A stretch of 64,000 bases of DNA, taken from assembly GCA_013177935.1 (NCBI GenBank), contig JABLXZ010000002.1, positions 479,484-543,483 on the forward strand. The letters run 5' to 3'. The notes under the pieces are model-generated. The model made no database searches. It had not been told where the DNA came from and saw nothing but the letters and a program-made list of their open reading frames with translations. Every line of letters begins with the position of its first letter. Position 1 is the first letter of the stretch. Positions 10,849-19,649 of this stretch are shown piece by piece. Source of the stretch: a candidate division WOR-3 bacterium (GTDB taxonomy: Bacteria > Hydrothermota > Tepidihabitantia > Tepidihabitantales > Tepidihabitantaceae). The translations under genes and the position numbers were made by a program.

Positions 10849-11484
10849 ATGAAGAACAGAGGCTTTACACTAATCGAGCTGCTCGTGGTCATCCTGATTA
10901 TCGGTATCTTGCTCGCTCTAATCATCCCGAACTTCGTTCTGTTCCAGGAGCGTGCCCGTCGTTCTTCGGTGAAGAACAATATGCACGTAATCCAGACCGC
11001 TCTCGAGGCTTATGCGGTGGACCACTTCGGCAACTATCCTAACGAGGATGTGAGCTGGGATCCGTACGACGAGGCGGGGATTTGTCTGTGGTTCCCGGGT
11101 GGTGACCCAGTGGGCATCGATGGCGAACCCAAGCCCGGTAACTTCCCGGTCAATCCGTACGATGGTAAGCGCTACAACGACGAGGACAAGGACGAGATGG
11201 ACCTGAACTACGAGGACTTCTTCGGCGAACTGGAGCCGGGTATGAACGCCCAGCTTCGGGGTAGCGACGAGGAGTGTCCGTACCTTGATGCCGGCGGTAC
11301 ACCTGAGTATCCAGGTGGTATCGGCATTATGACCTATGTGCCGGAAATCGGGAACGAGACGCCTCAGGAGTACGGCATCTACGGCTTTGGTCGTGATGTC
11401 GCATATCCGATGTACGACCTGGACCCGATGGCGGACGATCCAACCGACGAAGAGTCCTGGATTTTCTTCGTCCTGCACAACTAA
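10849..11484 (+). CDS. Type IV pilin/GspG-like major pseudopilin
   Basis: A 211-residue prepilin. Short basic leader MKNRG, then the cleavage and N-methylation site before FTLIELLVVILIIGILLAL, with the conserved Glu at mature position 5. The C-terminal globular part is strikingly acidic (DEDKDEMDLNYEDFFGELEP) and ends ESWIFFVLHN. The same ending (IIFVLHN) occurs in the pseudopilin at 14362-14898, so the two are paralogues. It has its own strong promoter, a near-perfect ribosome binding site and its own terminator at 11501, which fits a highly made major subunit. Processing would be by the prepilin peptidase at 23503-24300. The acidic stretches might bind calcium, as in GspG, but that is inference. 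Confidence 0.88.
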   Translation: MKNRGFTLIELLVVILIIGILLALIIPNFVLFQERARRSSVKNNMHVIQTALEAYAVDHFGNYPNEDVSWDPYDEAGICLWFPGGDPVGIDGEPKPGNFPVNPYDGKRYNDEDKDEMDLNYEDFFGELEPGMNAQLRGSDEECPYLDAGGTPEYPGGIGIMTYVPEIGNETPQEYGIYGFGRDVAYPMYDLDPMADDPTDEESWIFFVLHN

Positions 11485-11500
11485 TACCTCCGCAGCCTTT

Positions 11501-11531
11501 GCGGGGTGGGTTAATACCCACCCCGCTTTTT
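11501..11531 (+). terminator. Rho-independent terminator
   Basis: GCGGGGTGGG (11501-11510), loop TTAATA, CCCACCCCGC (11517-11526), then TTTTTG. A perfect 10-bp stem directly after the first pseudopilin gene, isolating it from the ABC transporter. Confidence 0.92.
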
Positions 11532-11537
11532 GTTTGC

Positions 11538-11565
11538 TTGACTGGCAGATATTTGGTTTTATAAT
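11538..11565 (+). promoter_or_regulatory. Promoter of ABC transporter operon, nearly leaderless
   Basis: TTGACT (11538-11543), 16-base spacer, TATAAT (11560-11565). The ATG is at 11577 with no Shine-Dalgarno, giving a predicted leader of about 4 bases. Confidence 0.8.
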
Positions 11566-11576
11566 CCCATTTATAT

Positions 11577-12539
11577 ATGTCATCAGTAGTTACCCAGCCG
11601 GCAATTGAGACGGTGCGGCTGACCAAGTTTTACCGCACCGGCTTCAGGATGAAGCGGGTACGAGCGCTGGTTGATTTGAATCTTCAGGTTGAGAAGGGAG
11701 AGATATTCGGGTTTTTAGGGCCAAATGGTGCGGGGAAGACAACGGCGATTAAAATCATTATCGGGCTTGCAAAGCCGACCCAGGGATTTGCCTTGGTTCT
11801 GGGCAAACCACCAAGAGACCACCGGGTAAAAAAGTCGGTGGGTTTTCTTCCTGAGTCGCCCTATTTTTACGAATATCTGACTGCCGCCGAGTTTCTGGAG
11901 TTGACCGCACAACTTTCCGGAGTACCAAGAGGGGAACTAAAGCCGCGGGTCCGGGAGATGTTAAAAATGGTGCGGATGGAGCATGCCGCCCATATCCAGA
12001 TGAAGGGCTTTTCCCGGGGGATGTTGCAACGAATTGGGATTGCTCAGGCGTTGATTCACGACCCGGAGGTGGTGATTTTAGATGAGCCGATGGGAGGGCT
12101 TGACCCAATTGGCAGGAAAGAGTTCCGGGACATCATCCTCAGCCTAAGAGATAAGGGAAAGACGGTTTTCTTTTCGACCCACATTCTCGCGGATGTGGAG
12201 ATGATATGTGACCGGGTGGGCATTATTGTTGGGGGTAAGATGGTAAAGGTGGGCAAATTGAGCGAAATTCTTACTGCTGAGGTGGAGTCGATTGAAGTTA
12301 CGGTAAAAGGAGCCCAGGGGAAGTTCCGTAAAGCGCTGGAGCGGGTTGCCCAAAAGGCGATAGAGTCCGGAGAGTTTTTGATGCTCACGGTTAAGGATGA
12401 TGAGGATGTGGAGCGGGTGATGGCGATTGCCCGGGAGGCCGGGGCAAAGGTTACGGCGATTGTACCTCGTACCAAGACGCTGGAGGATTTCTTTATGAGC
12501 CAGGTAAAGTCACTTCTGGAGGAGAAGGGCAATGTTTAA
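11577..12539 (+). CDS. ABC transporter ATP-binding protein
   Basis: A 320-residue ATPase of the ABC-2 exporter type (ABCA/NatA-like). Walker A GPNGAGKTT near residue 51, signature FSRGMLQRIG near 143, Walker B VVILDEP near 164, and the switch His in FFSTHILAD. A C-terminal extension of about 90 residues resembles the regulatory tail seen in gliding/export ABC ATPases (SIEVTVKG.., VTAIVPRTKTLEDFFM). It overlaps the permease gene by 8 bases, so the two are made together. The substrate is unknown. Its place between two pseudopilin genes suggests a role linked to the pilus system, which is inference. Confidence 0.92.
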   Translation: MSSVVTQPAIETVRLTKFYRTGFRMKRVRALVDLNLQVEKGEIFGFLGPNGAGKTTAIKIIIGLAKPTQGFALVLGKPPRDHRVKKSVGFLPESPYFYEYLTAAEFLELTAQLSGVPRGELKPRVREMLKMVRMEHAAHIQMKGFSRGMLQRIGIAQALIHDPEVVILDEPMGGLDPIGRKEFRDIILSLRDKGKTVFFSTHILADVEMICDRVGIIVGGKMVKVGKLSEILTAEVESIEVTVKGAQGKFRKALERVAQKAIESGEFLMLTVKDDEDVERVMAIAREAGAKVTAIVPRTKTLEDFFMSQVKSLLEEKGNV

Positions 12540-13299
12540 CCGGATATACGGTGTGGCGGTGAACACATTTCGGGAGTCGATGCGGGACCGGGTTTTAGTG
12601 GCTTTGATTGTTACGGCAATTGTGGTGATGGCGGGGGCGAAAGTGGTACAACCGGTGGCGATGGGTGAGGCGGATAAAATTATCAAAGACCTGGGGTTAT
12701 CGGCGATTACACTGTTCTGTGTTTTGATTGCGGTTCTGGTTGGTGGGAGAATAGTTTATCGCGAGGTGGAGAAGAGAACGATTTATTTAATTCTGGCGCG
12801 GCCAGTACGAAGATTAGAGTTCATCCTTGGCAAATATTTTGGCTTAATGGCGGTTTTGGTTTTGAGTTTGTTGATAATGACCGCTGGGTTTTATCTCATC
12901 CTTTTGATTTCCCGGGTGGCGCCAACGGCTTATTTGCTGTGGGCAGTTCTGATGACGGCGTTCGAACTGGCGCTGCTAACCGCGGTTGCGATTTTCTTTT
13001 CAACTTTTGTAACCCCGATTGCCAGTGCGGTATTTACTTTCATTATATACTTTATTGGACACAGCACCTATTTACTTAAACAGCTGGCAGCGATGAGTCC
13101 GGCTCCGGCGATAAAGTTTCTCGGCGTTGTTCTTTACTACCTACTACCCAACTTAAGTAATTTCAATATCAAGGGTGATGTTGTTTATGGTGTACCTCTT
13201 AATTTTCAGGCGTTAGGGCTTTCCGCGCTGTACGGAGTTGTTTACAGTCTAACGCTTCTTTTGATATCGGTGATAATTTTTAACCGCAAGGATTTTTAA
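12532..13299 (+). CDS. ABC-2 type transporter permease
   Basis: A 255-residue membrane protein with about six hydrophobic segments, for example VLVALIVTAIVVMAGA, AITLFCVLIAVLVGGRI, LMAVLVLSLLIMTAGFYLIL and YGVVYSLTLLLISVIIF. YREVEKRTIYLILARPVRR is the cytoplasmic loop usual in this family, contacting the ATPase. It starts inside the ATPase gene (8-base overlap) and is followed after 2 bases by a TPR-type gene, so all three form one operon. Together they should make a homodimeric exporter. Confidence 0.88.
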   Translation: MFNRIYGVAVNTFRESMRDRVLVALIVTAIVVMAGAKVVQPVAMGEADKIIKDLGLSAITLFCVLIAVLVGGRIVYREVEKRTIYLILARPVRRLEFILGKYFGLMAVLVLSLLIMTAGFYLILLISRVAPTAYLLWAVLMTAFELALLTAVAIFFSTFVTPIASAVFTFIIYFIGHSTYLLKQLAAMSPAPAIKFLGVVLYYLLPNLSNFNIKGDVVYGVPLNFQALGLSALYGVVYSLTLLLISVIIFNRKDF

Positions 13300-13301
13300 A
13301 A

Positions 13302-14192
13302 GTGAAAATTACCGAGGTAACAACCCCGGAACCAAAAGGTCCTGGGCTGTTGACAGCTATTCTGCCGGCGGTTGTGGTGGTCTGGGGTTTTGTTGGGGTG
13401 TATTTGCTGCAACTGGCGATTGATTCTACCAGTCGCAGGCAGGGCGAACGGTTGATGCAGGAACTCGCCTATTTTCCTTCTGGTGTGGCGTTACGGGAAG
13501 CGGCGATAGAGTATCGGGAAATTGTGGCCGATTTTATCTGGTTGACCGCAATAGACTACTATGGCCGACATCAGGAGACAGACCGCCGTTACGAGTGGCT
13601 GGGGCACATTTTTGAGATTTTAACAACCCTTGACCCCAGATTTGTCAGCGCCTATCACTTTGGGGCAATTACTCTTGCCTGGGATGCCCATAAGCCGATT
13701 GAGGCGTTGCGGTTGCTCTTAAACGGGATGAAGGCAAATCCGCTAAGCTGGCAGTTACCGTTTGATGCCGGGTTTATAAATTATATGTTGACGGGCGATT
13801 ACAAGTCGGCAGCGCAGCTGTTTCGGGTTGCTGCCGAATTACCGGATGCCTGGAGCGTTGTTTCCCGATGGGTGCCTTACATTACCGCCAAGAGCGGCGA
13901 TTTCGAGACGGCAAGGCAGATGTGGCGGGATTTGTATTACACAACTGAGAATAAGAAGTTAAGGGAGTTGATAATTCGGCAACTGCAGCTGCTGAAACTC
14001 GAAGAAAACCTCGCCCGCTTGCAAGAGGCGGTTGACCGATTCCGTGAGAAAGAGAAGCGCTTGCCCAATAGAATTGAGGAACTGGTCTGGTATGGTTATA
14101 TCAAAGAGATTCCCGAGGAGCCTTTTGGTGGCAACTACTTTTTGGAAGAAGGTAGGGTACAAAGCACAACGCGACCCGGTCTAATAAAATAA
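13302..14192 (+). CDS. Membrane-anchored TPR-like protein
   Basis: A 296-residue protein starting with GTG two bases after the permease stop. One N-terminal membrane helix (AILPAVVVVWGFVGVYLLQLAI) is followed by helical repeats of TPR character: DPRFVSAYHFGAITLAWDAH, PIEALRLLLNGMKANPLSW, AAQLFRVAAELPDAWSVV, and KSGDFETARQMWRDLYY. The last 50 residues (LPNRIEELVWYGYIKEIPEEP) resemble the short tail found after TPRs in proteins of this phylum. It is probably a periplasmic scaffold or accessory protein for the ABC exporter encoded just upstream. No exact family is recognised. Confidence 0.65.
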   Translation: MKITEVTTPEPKGPGLLTAILPAVVVVWGFVGVYLLQLAIDSTSRRQGERLMQELAYFPSGVALREAAIEYREIVADFIWLTAIDYYGRHQETDRRYEWLGHIFEILTTLDPRFVSAYHFGAITLAWDAHKPIEALRLLLNGMKANPLSWQLPFDAGFINYMLTGDYKSAAQLFRVAAELPDAWSVVSRWVPYITAKSGDFETARQMWRDLYYTTENKKLRELIIRQLQLLKLEENLARLQEAVDRFREKEKRLPNRIEELVWYGYIKEIPEEPFGGNYFLEEGRVQSTTRPGLIK

Positions 14193-14310
14193 TTATTTAA
14201 ATTTAAATCATCTTTGGGCTTTCAGCCGCCCCGAGACACCAGCACGAGTAAATACCGGTTATTAATAAATGCTTGGTCAAATATGGGGAATTTAACCTGT
14301 TAAGTTTAAC

Positions 14311-14338
14311 TTGACAAGCGAAGTAAATATCTGATAAT
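14311..14338 (+). promoter_or_regulatory. Promoter of second pilus gene group
   Basis: TTGACA (14311-14316), 16-base spacer, GATAAT (14333-14338), then a short leader with TAGGAG at 14350-14355 before the ATG at 14362. Genes from 14362 to 24300 are tightly spaced in one direction, and this is the only clear promoter ahead of them. Confidence 0.75.
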
Positions 14339-14361
14339 TATTTATCAGAATAGGAGACGGC

Positions 14362-14898
14362 ATGGACTATAAAAATAAAGGCTTTACCCTGGTTGAACTC
14401 CTGGTGGTAATCATGATTCTGGGCGTGTTGATGGGAATGTCGGTACCAAGGTTTTCTGGCATCAGGGAACAGGCGCGGGTCGGAGCAATGAAGATGAATC
14501 TCCACAATGTTCAGGTTGCGATTGAGACTTTTCATCAGGAGTTCGGGTACTACGCCGAGGATTTCTACGAGGATGGCTATGGCTGTATTTTTCCGGGCGG
14601 GGAGTACGATGTGAGAATTGGTAAACTTCCCACCAATCCCTGGACCGGTAAAGAGATGGACCCGGATGAGTTTAATCCCGAGGACTACGATGACATCACC
14701 GATATAAGTAACACCAGTGAGTATGGTCCTAACGATGTGTCCGGTTACGACCCAGGTAATATCGTTTACAGTGTTTGGGACCCACCCGGTTCGGCTTATC
14801 CTCTCAATTACGGACTGGTCGGTATTGACCATAGCGGTTCTTCAATCCGTGATTTTGATGCAGACGGGGATGCAATAATATTTGTCTTGCACAATTAA
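14362..14898 (+). CDS. Pseudopilin, paralogue of the major pilin
   Basis: A 178-residue prepilin with leader MDYKNKG and FTLVELLVVIMILGVLMGMSV, Glu5 conserved. The globular part is rich in Asp, Glu and Gly (DPDEFNPEDYDDITDISNTS) and ends DGDAIIFVLHN, nearly the same tail as the pseudopilin at 10849-11484. This implies shared assembly contacts or calcium-binding loops (the first is inference, the second known for GspG relatives). It is the first gene of a long collinear group that runs to the prepilin peptidase. Confidence 0.85.
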   Translation: MDYKNKGFTLVELLVVIMILGVLMGMSVPRFSGIREQARVGAMKMNLHNVQVAIETFHQEFGYYAEDFYEDGYGCIFPGGEYDVRIGKLPTNPWTGKEMDPDEFNPEDYDDITDISNTSEYGPNDVSGYDPGNIVYSVWDPPGSAYPLNYGLVGIDHSGSSIRDFDADGDAIIFVLHN

Positions 14899-14912
14899 GC
14901 AGGGGTGATGAT

Positions 14913-15494
14913 ATGCTTGACAACCGATTTAGGCATCCTATAATGCATTCAGTGGTTAAGCGTGTCCGCGGACCCTCGGGTTTCACCCTCATTGAACTGT
15001 TAGTTGTAATATCGGTCCTGGGCATCATTATGGCTTTCTTTTTCCCGACAATGATTTCCCGAATTACAAACAATACCCGACGCACTGCGACCGTTCAGGA
15101 GATGAACGCCCTGCGCGAAGCGATTGTGGGCAATCCGGATGTGCGAGTTGGTGGCGAGGTTGTTGGCACCGGGTTCAAGCAGGATGTGGGTAGATTGCCG
15201 CGGCACCTGATAGAACTGGTTACCCGCAATCCGTTTGATGGTATGTATGCGCAGGTGATGTATCTTGGCAAGGAGACATTGCCCGGTTGGGACCCGTACA
15301 TTCAGAAGGGGTGGAATGGCCCTTACATTAGAGAAGATGGGCAGATGGGCTATCTTTCTGATGCCTGGGGTACGCCTTATCAATACTGGGTAGAAAATAA
15401 TGAAACATTGGGACTGAAAAGTGCGGGACCGGATGGACTTTTTTATGGCCAGCCCGGTGCGGTAAAGGACGACGATATCAAGGTGAGGTTTTAA
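14913..15494 (+). CDS. Pseudopilin with long leader, duplicated GspG-like module
   Basis: A 193-residue prepilin. The leader before the cleavage Gly is unusually long, about 23 residues ending RGPSG, before FTLIELLVVISVLGIIMAF. The globular part contains the module REAIVGNPDVRVGG..., FKQDVGRLPRHLIELV, NGPYIRED and DAWGTPYQYW, shared with the next two genes. The start ATG at 14913 follows GGGGTGAT; a second in-frame ATG (residue 11) would give a normal leader of about 13 residues and cannot be excluded. Its TAA overlaps the next ATG by one base. Confidence 0.83.
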   Translation: MLDNRFRHPIMHSVVKRVRGPSGFTLIELLVVISVLGIIMAFFFPTMISRITNNTRRTATVQEMNALREAIVGNPDVRVGGEVVGTGFKQDVGRLPRHLIELVTRNPFDGMYAQVMYLGKETLPGWDPYIQKGWNGPYIREDGQMGYLSDAWGTPYQYWVENNETLGLKSAGPDGLFYGQPGAVKDDDIKVRF

Positions 15495-16297
15495 TGAAGA
15501 GGTTAGATAAGGGTGTAACCCTGGTAGAACTTCTGGTTGTCTTGATGATTCTCAGTTTGATTTTAACCGCGGCGATTAAAACCTGGGATGTGACATTAGA
15601 AAGAGGTCGTTTTGAGCAGACACGCCAGAAGTTTGACCGGTTGTCAAAGGCAATTACGGGTGACCCGGACTATGTGATCGGTGGTGTTCGAGCCGATTTC
15701 GGATTTGTGGGCGATATGGGCTGTCTGCCCAGAACCCTTGCTGACCTTGCCAACCAGCCCAACTGGGTTACTCCTCCAGAAAGCAGCCGGTGGCGCGGTC
15801 CTTATGTAAAGGCGCCCTTTGCCGAATCGCCGGAGGCTTATCGAATAGATGGCTGGGGCGATTCGATTGTTTATAATCAGGATAGTTTGTTCTTACGCAG
15901 TTATGGTGGTGGGGGGCTTGTTACTCCGAGTCGCTGGCTCACAAGGTCTCTGGGTTACACCCGCAACGACCTTTTAGCCAATACGGTAGATGGTTGGGTG
16001 GTTGACCAAAGAGGTGAACCGCCGCCCGACAGTGTTGCACCGAGAGTAATCGTTCAACTGGAGTACCCGCGGAACGGGGTGCTCTTCCGCGATACAACTT
16101 CAATTAGACCTGGAACCAACGGTGCTTTTGATTTCATCGGTGTCCCGCAGGGTGTGCATACATTACGAGCGATGTTCTGGAGTTATTATCCTCCGCCACC
16201 CCGGTGTGATACGGTTGTTAAAGTGTTAACGGTATTGCCGCGGGTTGGGGCAAGGGGTATTGAGGTAAGGATGAATGTTGACTGGAACAACCCGTGA
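15494..16297 (+). CDS. Pseudopilin with C-terminal beta-sandwich extension
   Basis: A 267-residue prepilin, leader MKRLDKG, then VTLVELLVVLMILSLILT. The first residue of the mature protein is Val rather than Phe. The middle carries the shared module SKAITGDPD..., FGFVGDMGCLPRTLADL, WRGPYVKAP and DGWGDSIVYN. An added C-terminal domain (VAPRVIVQLEYPRNGVLF to GIEVRMNVDW, about residues 175-265) looks like a carboxypeptidase-regulatory-like or PEGA-like beta-sandwich. This extra domain could face outward as a minor tip subunit; that is inference. It is translationally coupled to its neighbours. Confidence 0.8.
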   Translation: MKRLDKGVTLVELLVVLMILSLILTAAIKTWDVTLERGRFEQTRQKFDRLSKAITGDPDYVIGGVRADFGFVGDMGCLPRTLADLANQPNWVTPPESSRWRGPYVKAPFAESPEAYRIDGWGDSIVYNQDSLFLRSYGGGGLVTPSRWLTRSLGYTRNDLLANTVDGWVVDQRGEPPPDSVAPRVIVQLEYPRNGVLFRDTTSIRPGTNGAFDFIGVPQGVHTLRAMFWSYYPPPPRCDTVVKVLTVLPRVGARGIEVRMNVDWNNP

Positions 16298-16304
16298 GGT
16301 GTTT

Positions 16305-17444
16305 ATGAGTAAACAGCACGGTTTTACCCTGATGGAATTGTTGGTAGTTTTGTTAATCATTGGTGTTTTAAGCACCGTTGCGGTTCGGACGATTGATGCG
16401 ACCCGGGACCGTTCTCTTTTCGACCAGACGGCAAAGGAGATGAAGGAACTGGTTTATGCGATGGTTGGCAATCCGGAAATTGTGGCTAATGGTCGGAGGG
16501 TGGATTTTGGGTTTTACGGCGATATGATGCGCCTGCCCAATGATTTGACGGAACTGGTCGAAAACACGACCGGTTCACCCTACTGGCGTGGTCCATATAT
16601 CCGCCGGGAGTTTTTGCAGGATACGATGGGTTATCGCCTGGATGCCTGGGGCAATCCCTACACCTATGACCGAACAACCGGTACGATTGCGACACTGGGT
16701 AATGGCAAGTATCCGATGACAATGCGGGTTGCCGAGGCAATTAGCCATTTAACCGACAACTGGGTGATGGGAAATGTCTCCGATGCCGAGAACGCCCCAC
16801 CGGGTGAAAAGGCGGCAACAATTGACATCAGATTGTATCTACCCAACGGTACATTTTACTTTACCCGACCGGACCCCGGTGGGTTTTATCAGTTTACGCC
16901 TCAAACCCATGGACCGGTGCCGATTGGCGTTCATAAGATAGTTGCCAAGCGGCCGGGAGGGGATTCGATTGTACGCTGGGTTACGGTAACACCGCGCAGC
17001 AAAGTGGTGCTGGACTTCCGGTTTACCGGTACATTCCGTAACTACCTGGAGATGATTGGCGAACCGGTGCTTTTTGCCGACAGCGCGGGGTTCACCATTA
17101 AGGTTGTCAACAGTGGTACAAGTGTGGACACGGTTAAATCGATAAGGTTGCTCGTTGCCCCGGATAGCGCTTATATGAGTTATCTGAGGGTTTACAGCGT
17201 TACCCAGGGTGGTACGCCGCAGGAGCAACAGTTTAGCCCGCGCGTGGGGATGGGAGATAGTCTTTATGTGTATCCTCCGTTTTCAATTCAGCCCAACAAA
17301 ACGGAGGAGGTTCAGTTTAGCTTTTACGGGTTCTGTAAGACCCCGAATGTTATGGATTCGACAAAGGCAAACATTTACAATAAACTGTTTCGATTGAGGT
17401 TTAATGATGGTTCGGAGTTTGCCGTCACGCCGGTGCGTCAGTGA
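16305..17444 (+). CDS. Large pseudopilin with extended C-terminal domains
   Basis: A 379-residue prepilin, start ATG at 16305 after GAGGTG. An in-frame upstream ATG at 16275 lies within the previous gene. Leader MSKQHG, then FTLMELLVVLLIIGVLSTV. It carries the shared module AMVGNPEIVANG, FGFYGDMMRLPNDLTELV, WRGPYIRRE and DAWGNPYTYD. The second half has two beta-rich segments: one like that of the preceding gene (TIDIRLYLPNGTFYFTRPDP) and a further Ig-like one (GFTIKVVNSGTSVDTVKS). Its size is exceptional for a pseudopilin, recalling GspK-like tip subunits only by size, with no sequence similarity seen. Confidence 0.8.
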   Translation: MSKQHGFTLMELLVVLLIIGVLSTVAVRTIDATRDRSLFDQTAKEMKELVYAMVGNPEIVANGRRVDFGFYGDMMRLPNDLTELVENTTGSPYWRGPYIRREFLQDTMGYRLDAWGNPYTYDRTTGTIATLGNGKYPMTMRVAEAISHLTDNWVMGNVSDAENAPPGEKAATIDIRLYLPNGTFYFTRPDPGGFYQFTPQTHGPVPIGVHKIVAKRPGGDSIVRWVTVTPRSKVVLDFRFTGTFRNYLEMIGEPVLFADSAGFTIKVVNSGTSVDTVKSIRLLVAPDSAYMSYLRVYSVTQGGTPQEQQFSPRVGMGDSLYVYPPFSIQPNKTEEVQFSFYGFCKTPNVMDSTKANIYNKLFRLRFNDGSEFAVTPVRQ

Positions 17445-17465
17445 CGGCGGAAATAAGGAGGTACA

Positions 17466-19070
17466 TTGGCAACTAAGGTCTTTGGCGGGGGTGGCAAAGG
17501 CACCCTCTGTATTGATATCGGTTCCAATTCGGTAAAGTTTGTTAAGGTAGAAGGTGGCCGAGTTGTTGACTATGGTCTGAAGGAGATTGGAGAGGCGTTT
17601 GATGTCCCTTCTATTCTCCGCGAGTTGATTAAGGATTACAAACCGCGTGAGGTGTACACATTCGTCTCCGGTCCTTCGGTCAGTGTGCGGCAGGCGCCAT
17701 TTCCGAAGATGAATCGCCGGGAGCTGAAAGAGGCGATTCTCTTGCGATTGGATAAGTATTCGCCATTTACCCTCGACGAGGCGATATTTGACTTCAAGAC
17801 CCTGGGACCGGTGCGTGAAGCCGGGGCGATAAAAGACAATGTTATGGTTATTGCGGCACGTAAGGATATCGTCTCCGACCACATCTCAACATTGCGTAAG
17901 GCAGGGCTCGAGCCGACAACGATCAGTGTTGTACCATTTGCTTTGCAGGCAGCGGTTAAGAAGTTCGGACGGGTAAGACCGGACGAAACGGTATGCCTGC
18001 TTGACATCGGTGCCGAGTTTACCGATATGATATTTATGAAGGGGGAACGGCTCGACCTGGCGCGCACCGTAACAACGGCGGGCAATGCGATAACCGAAGC
18101 GATGACGGTGGCGATTACAACCGAGGAAGGGCAGCTGGCACTGGATGCCTACGATGCTGAGGAGTTGAAACGCAAGTATGGAATTCCGCCTGAAGACAGT
18201 CAGGAGCGGCTTCCTTCCGGCATTATGGTGAAGCGGTTGCTGACCTTGCAGCGGCCGGCCCTGGAGAGGTTTGTTGCCGAAATCAACCGGTCGATTGACT
18301 ATTACCGCCGGGAGTTTGGCGAGCAGAAGATCGACCGGTTGCTCATCTGCGGCGGTTCGGCGGCGATGAAAGGTCTGCGGGAGTACCTCCAGACCAGTCT
18401 GGGAATTCCGACTGAGGTGTTTGACCCATTCCGGGACTTTGGTCTTTATCGGAAAGGTACAAGTCCTGATGAGGAGGTCGGGTACAGGTTAGTAGCGGCA
18501 TTGGGTCTGTATTACGACCATTCTGCGGTTGACCTTTTACCGATGGAGATGAAGTCGGGCCGATTTATCGCGCGCGATGTCCGGATGATGACCCTGGGTG
18601 GAATCGTCTGGGTTGGCATTTTAATCGTCGGTTACATTCTGGTCGCGGGGTGGACTGGTATTTCAAGTGGTCAGGTGTCTAAATTACGCAACGAGATTAA
18701 GGCGACTGAGGAACAGAACCGGGGCTATTTTGCGCTTGAGAAGGAGATAGCGGACCTCGAGGCGCGAGAGCGGGCATTAAAGGGTGTGGTCGGTGAGGTC
18801 ATGCCCACGGTTCCGGTTATGGGTGAACTATCGACGATTGTGCCGACCAATATTCAGTTGAGCAGTTTCACATTGAGCAATCGTTCTAATGTGAAAATCA
18901 CCGGTGTGGTGAGTGGTGAACCGCACCTGCTTGATGTCGACCTCGCCCAGTTTTTAATTGACCTCGAACGAAGCAATGTGTTTAAACAGGTACAGTTGGT
19001 TTCTAAGAACCGGAGTACTCTACAGGGGGAAACGGTCTTAGAGTTTGAAATCCAGTGTGTTACGGAGTAA
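17466..19070 (+). CDS. pilM: PilM-PilN fusion (type IV pilus inner-membrane platform)
   Basis: A 534-residue protein with a TTG start at 17466 preceded by AAGGAGG. Residues 12-350 are an actin-like ATPase fold of the PilM/GspL type: CIDIGSNSVKFVKVEGG, the ICGGSAAMKGL nucleotide-binding segment and LLDIGAEFTDMIFM. Residues about 375-534 are a PilN-like part: a membrane helix (LGGIVWVGILIVGYILVAGW), a coiled coil, and a periplasmic ferredoxin-like domain ending VLEFEIQCVTE. In most pili PilM and PilN are separate and PilM binds the PilN N-terminal tail. Here they are fused, as in GspL. PilO follows directly. Confidence 0.87.
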   Translation: MATKVFGGGGKGTLCIDIGSNSVKFVKVEGGRVVDYGLKEIGEAFDVPSILRELIKDYKPREVYTFVSGPSVSVRQAPFPKMNRRELKEAILLRLDKYSPFTLDEAIFDFKTLGPVREAGAIKDNVMVIAARKDIVSDHISTLRKAGLEPTTISVVPFALQAAVKKFGRVRPDETVCLLDIGAEFTDMIFMKGERLDLARTVTTAGNAITEAMTVAITTEEGQLALDAYDAEELKRKYGIPPEDSQERLPSGIMVKRLLTLQRPALERFVAEINRSIDYYRREFGEQKIDRLLICGGSAAMKGLREYLQTSLGIPTEVFDPFRDFGLYRKGTSPDEEVGYRLVAALGLYYDHSAVDLLPMEMKSGRFIARDVRMMTLGGIVWVGILIVGYILVAGWTGISSGQVSKLRNEIKATEEQNRGYFALEKEIADLEARERALKGVVGEVMPTVPVMGELSTIVPTNIQLSSFTLSNRSNVKITGVVSGEPHLLDVDLAQFLIDLERSNVFKQVQLVSKNRSTLQGETVLEFEIQCVTE

Positions 19071-19073
19071 ATT

Positions 19074-19649
19074 ATGGGGATACTTGAAAGAAGGGTAGTC
19101 ATCATTGGACTGGTTGTATACATTGTCTTAGGTGTGGCAGCCTGGTTTCTCCTTTACCAACCGAGGATAAACGCCCGGAATAAAGCGGCAAAAGAAATCG
19201 CCGAATTGCGTAAGGAACTTGACGACACCAAAGCCCGGATTGCCCAGTTGCCCCGCTTGCGCCAGAAAAAGGAGCAGCTGGAACAGGAGATTGCGGGTAT
19301 CTGGGCACGCGTTGTTCCCCGTTCCGAGATGTTAGGGTTGTTCCGGCGCATCTCCAAGGAGGCAGAACAGGCGCGGGTGCACTTCTTAGAGATTGTGCCG
19401 CCCGGGCTTGATACCCTCCTCCAGGAAGAGGGACCAACTGCCCAGGTTAGACCGGTGCCGTTCCTGGTGACGGTTCAGGGTCGTTACCTTGATATCGGAC
19501 GATACATTCAGAATCTGAATAATTATCAATACTTTGTCCGGGTGCCGGATGTTGACATCAATGCCCGGGACGATATCAGACCGGAGATTGAGGCAAAATT
19601 GCTTGTGAACATATATGTTTCCAGTCTGGCGGGTGGGGGTAACTTGTGA
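19074..19649 (+). CDS. pilO: PilO-like pilus assembly protein
   Basis: A 191-residue bitopic protein with a membrane helix at residues 9-28 (VIIGLVVYIVLGVAAWFLLY), a coiled coil (KAAKEIAELRKELDDTKARI onwards) and a C-terminal ferredoxin-like domain with RPVPFLVTVQGRYLDIGRYI and the DVDINARDD segment. This is the PilO/GspM layout, which pairs with PilN to form the periplasmic alignment complex. It begins 3 bases after the PilM-PilN fusion and its stop overlaps the GTG of the next gene. Confidence 0.85.
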   Translation: MGILERRVVIIGLVVYIVLGVAAWFLLYQPRINARNKAAKEIAELRKELDDTKARIAQLPRLRQKKEQLEQEIAGIWARVVPRSEMLGLFRRISKEAEQARVHFLEIVPPGLDTLLQEEGPTAQVRPVPFLVTVQGRYLDIGRYIQNLNNYQYFVRVPDVDINARDDIRPEIEAKLLVNIYVSSLAGGGNL

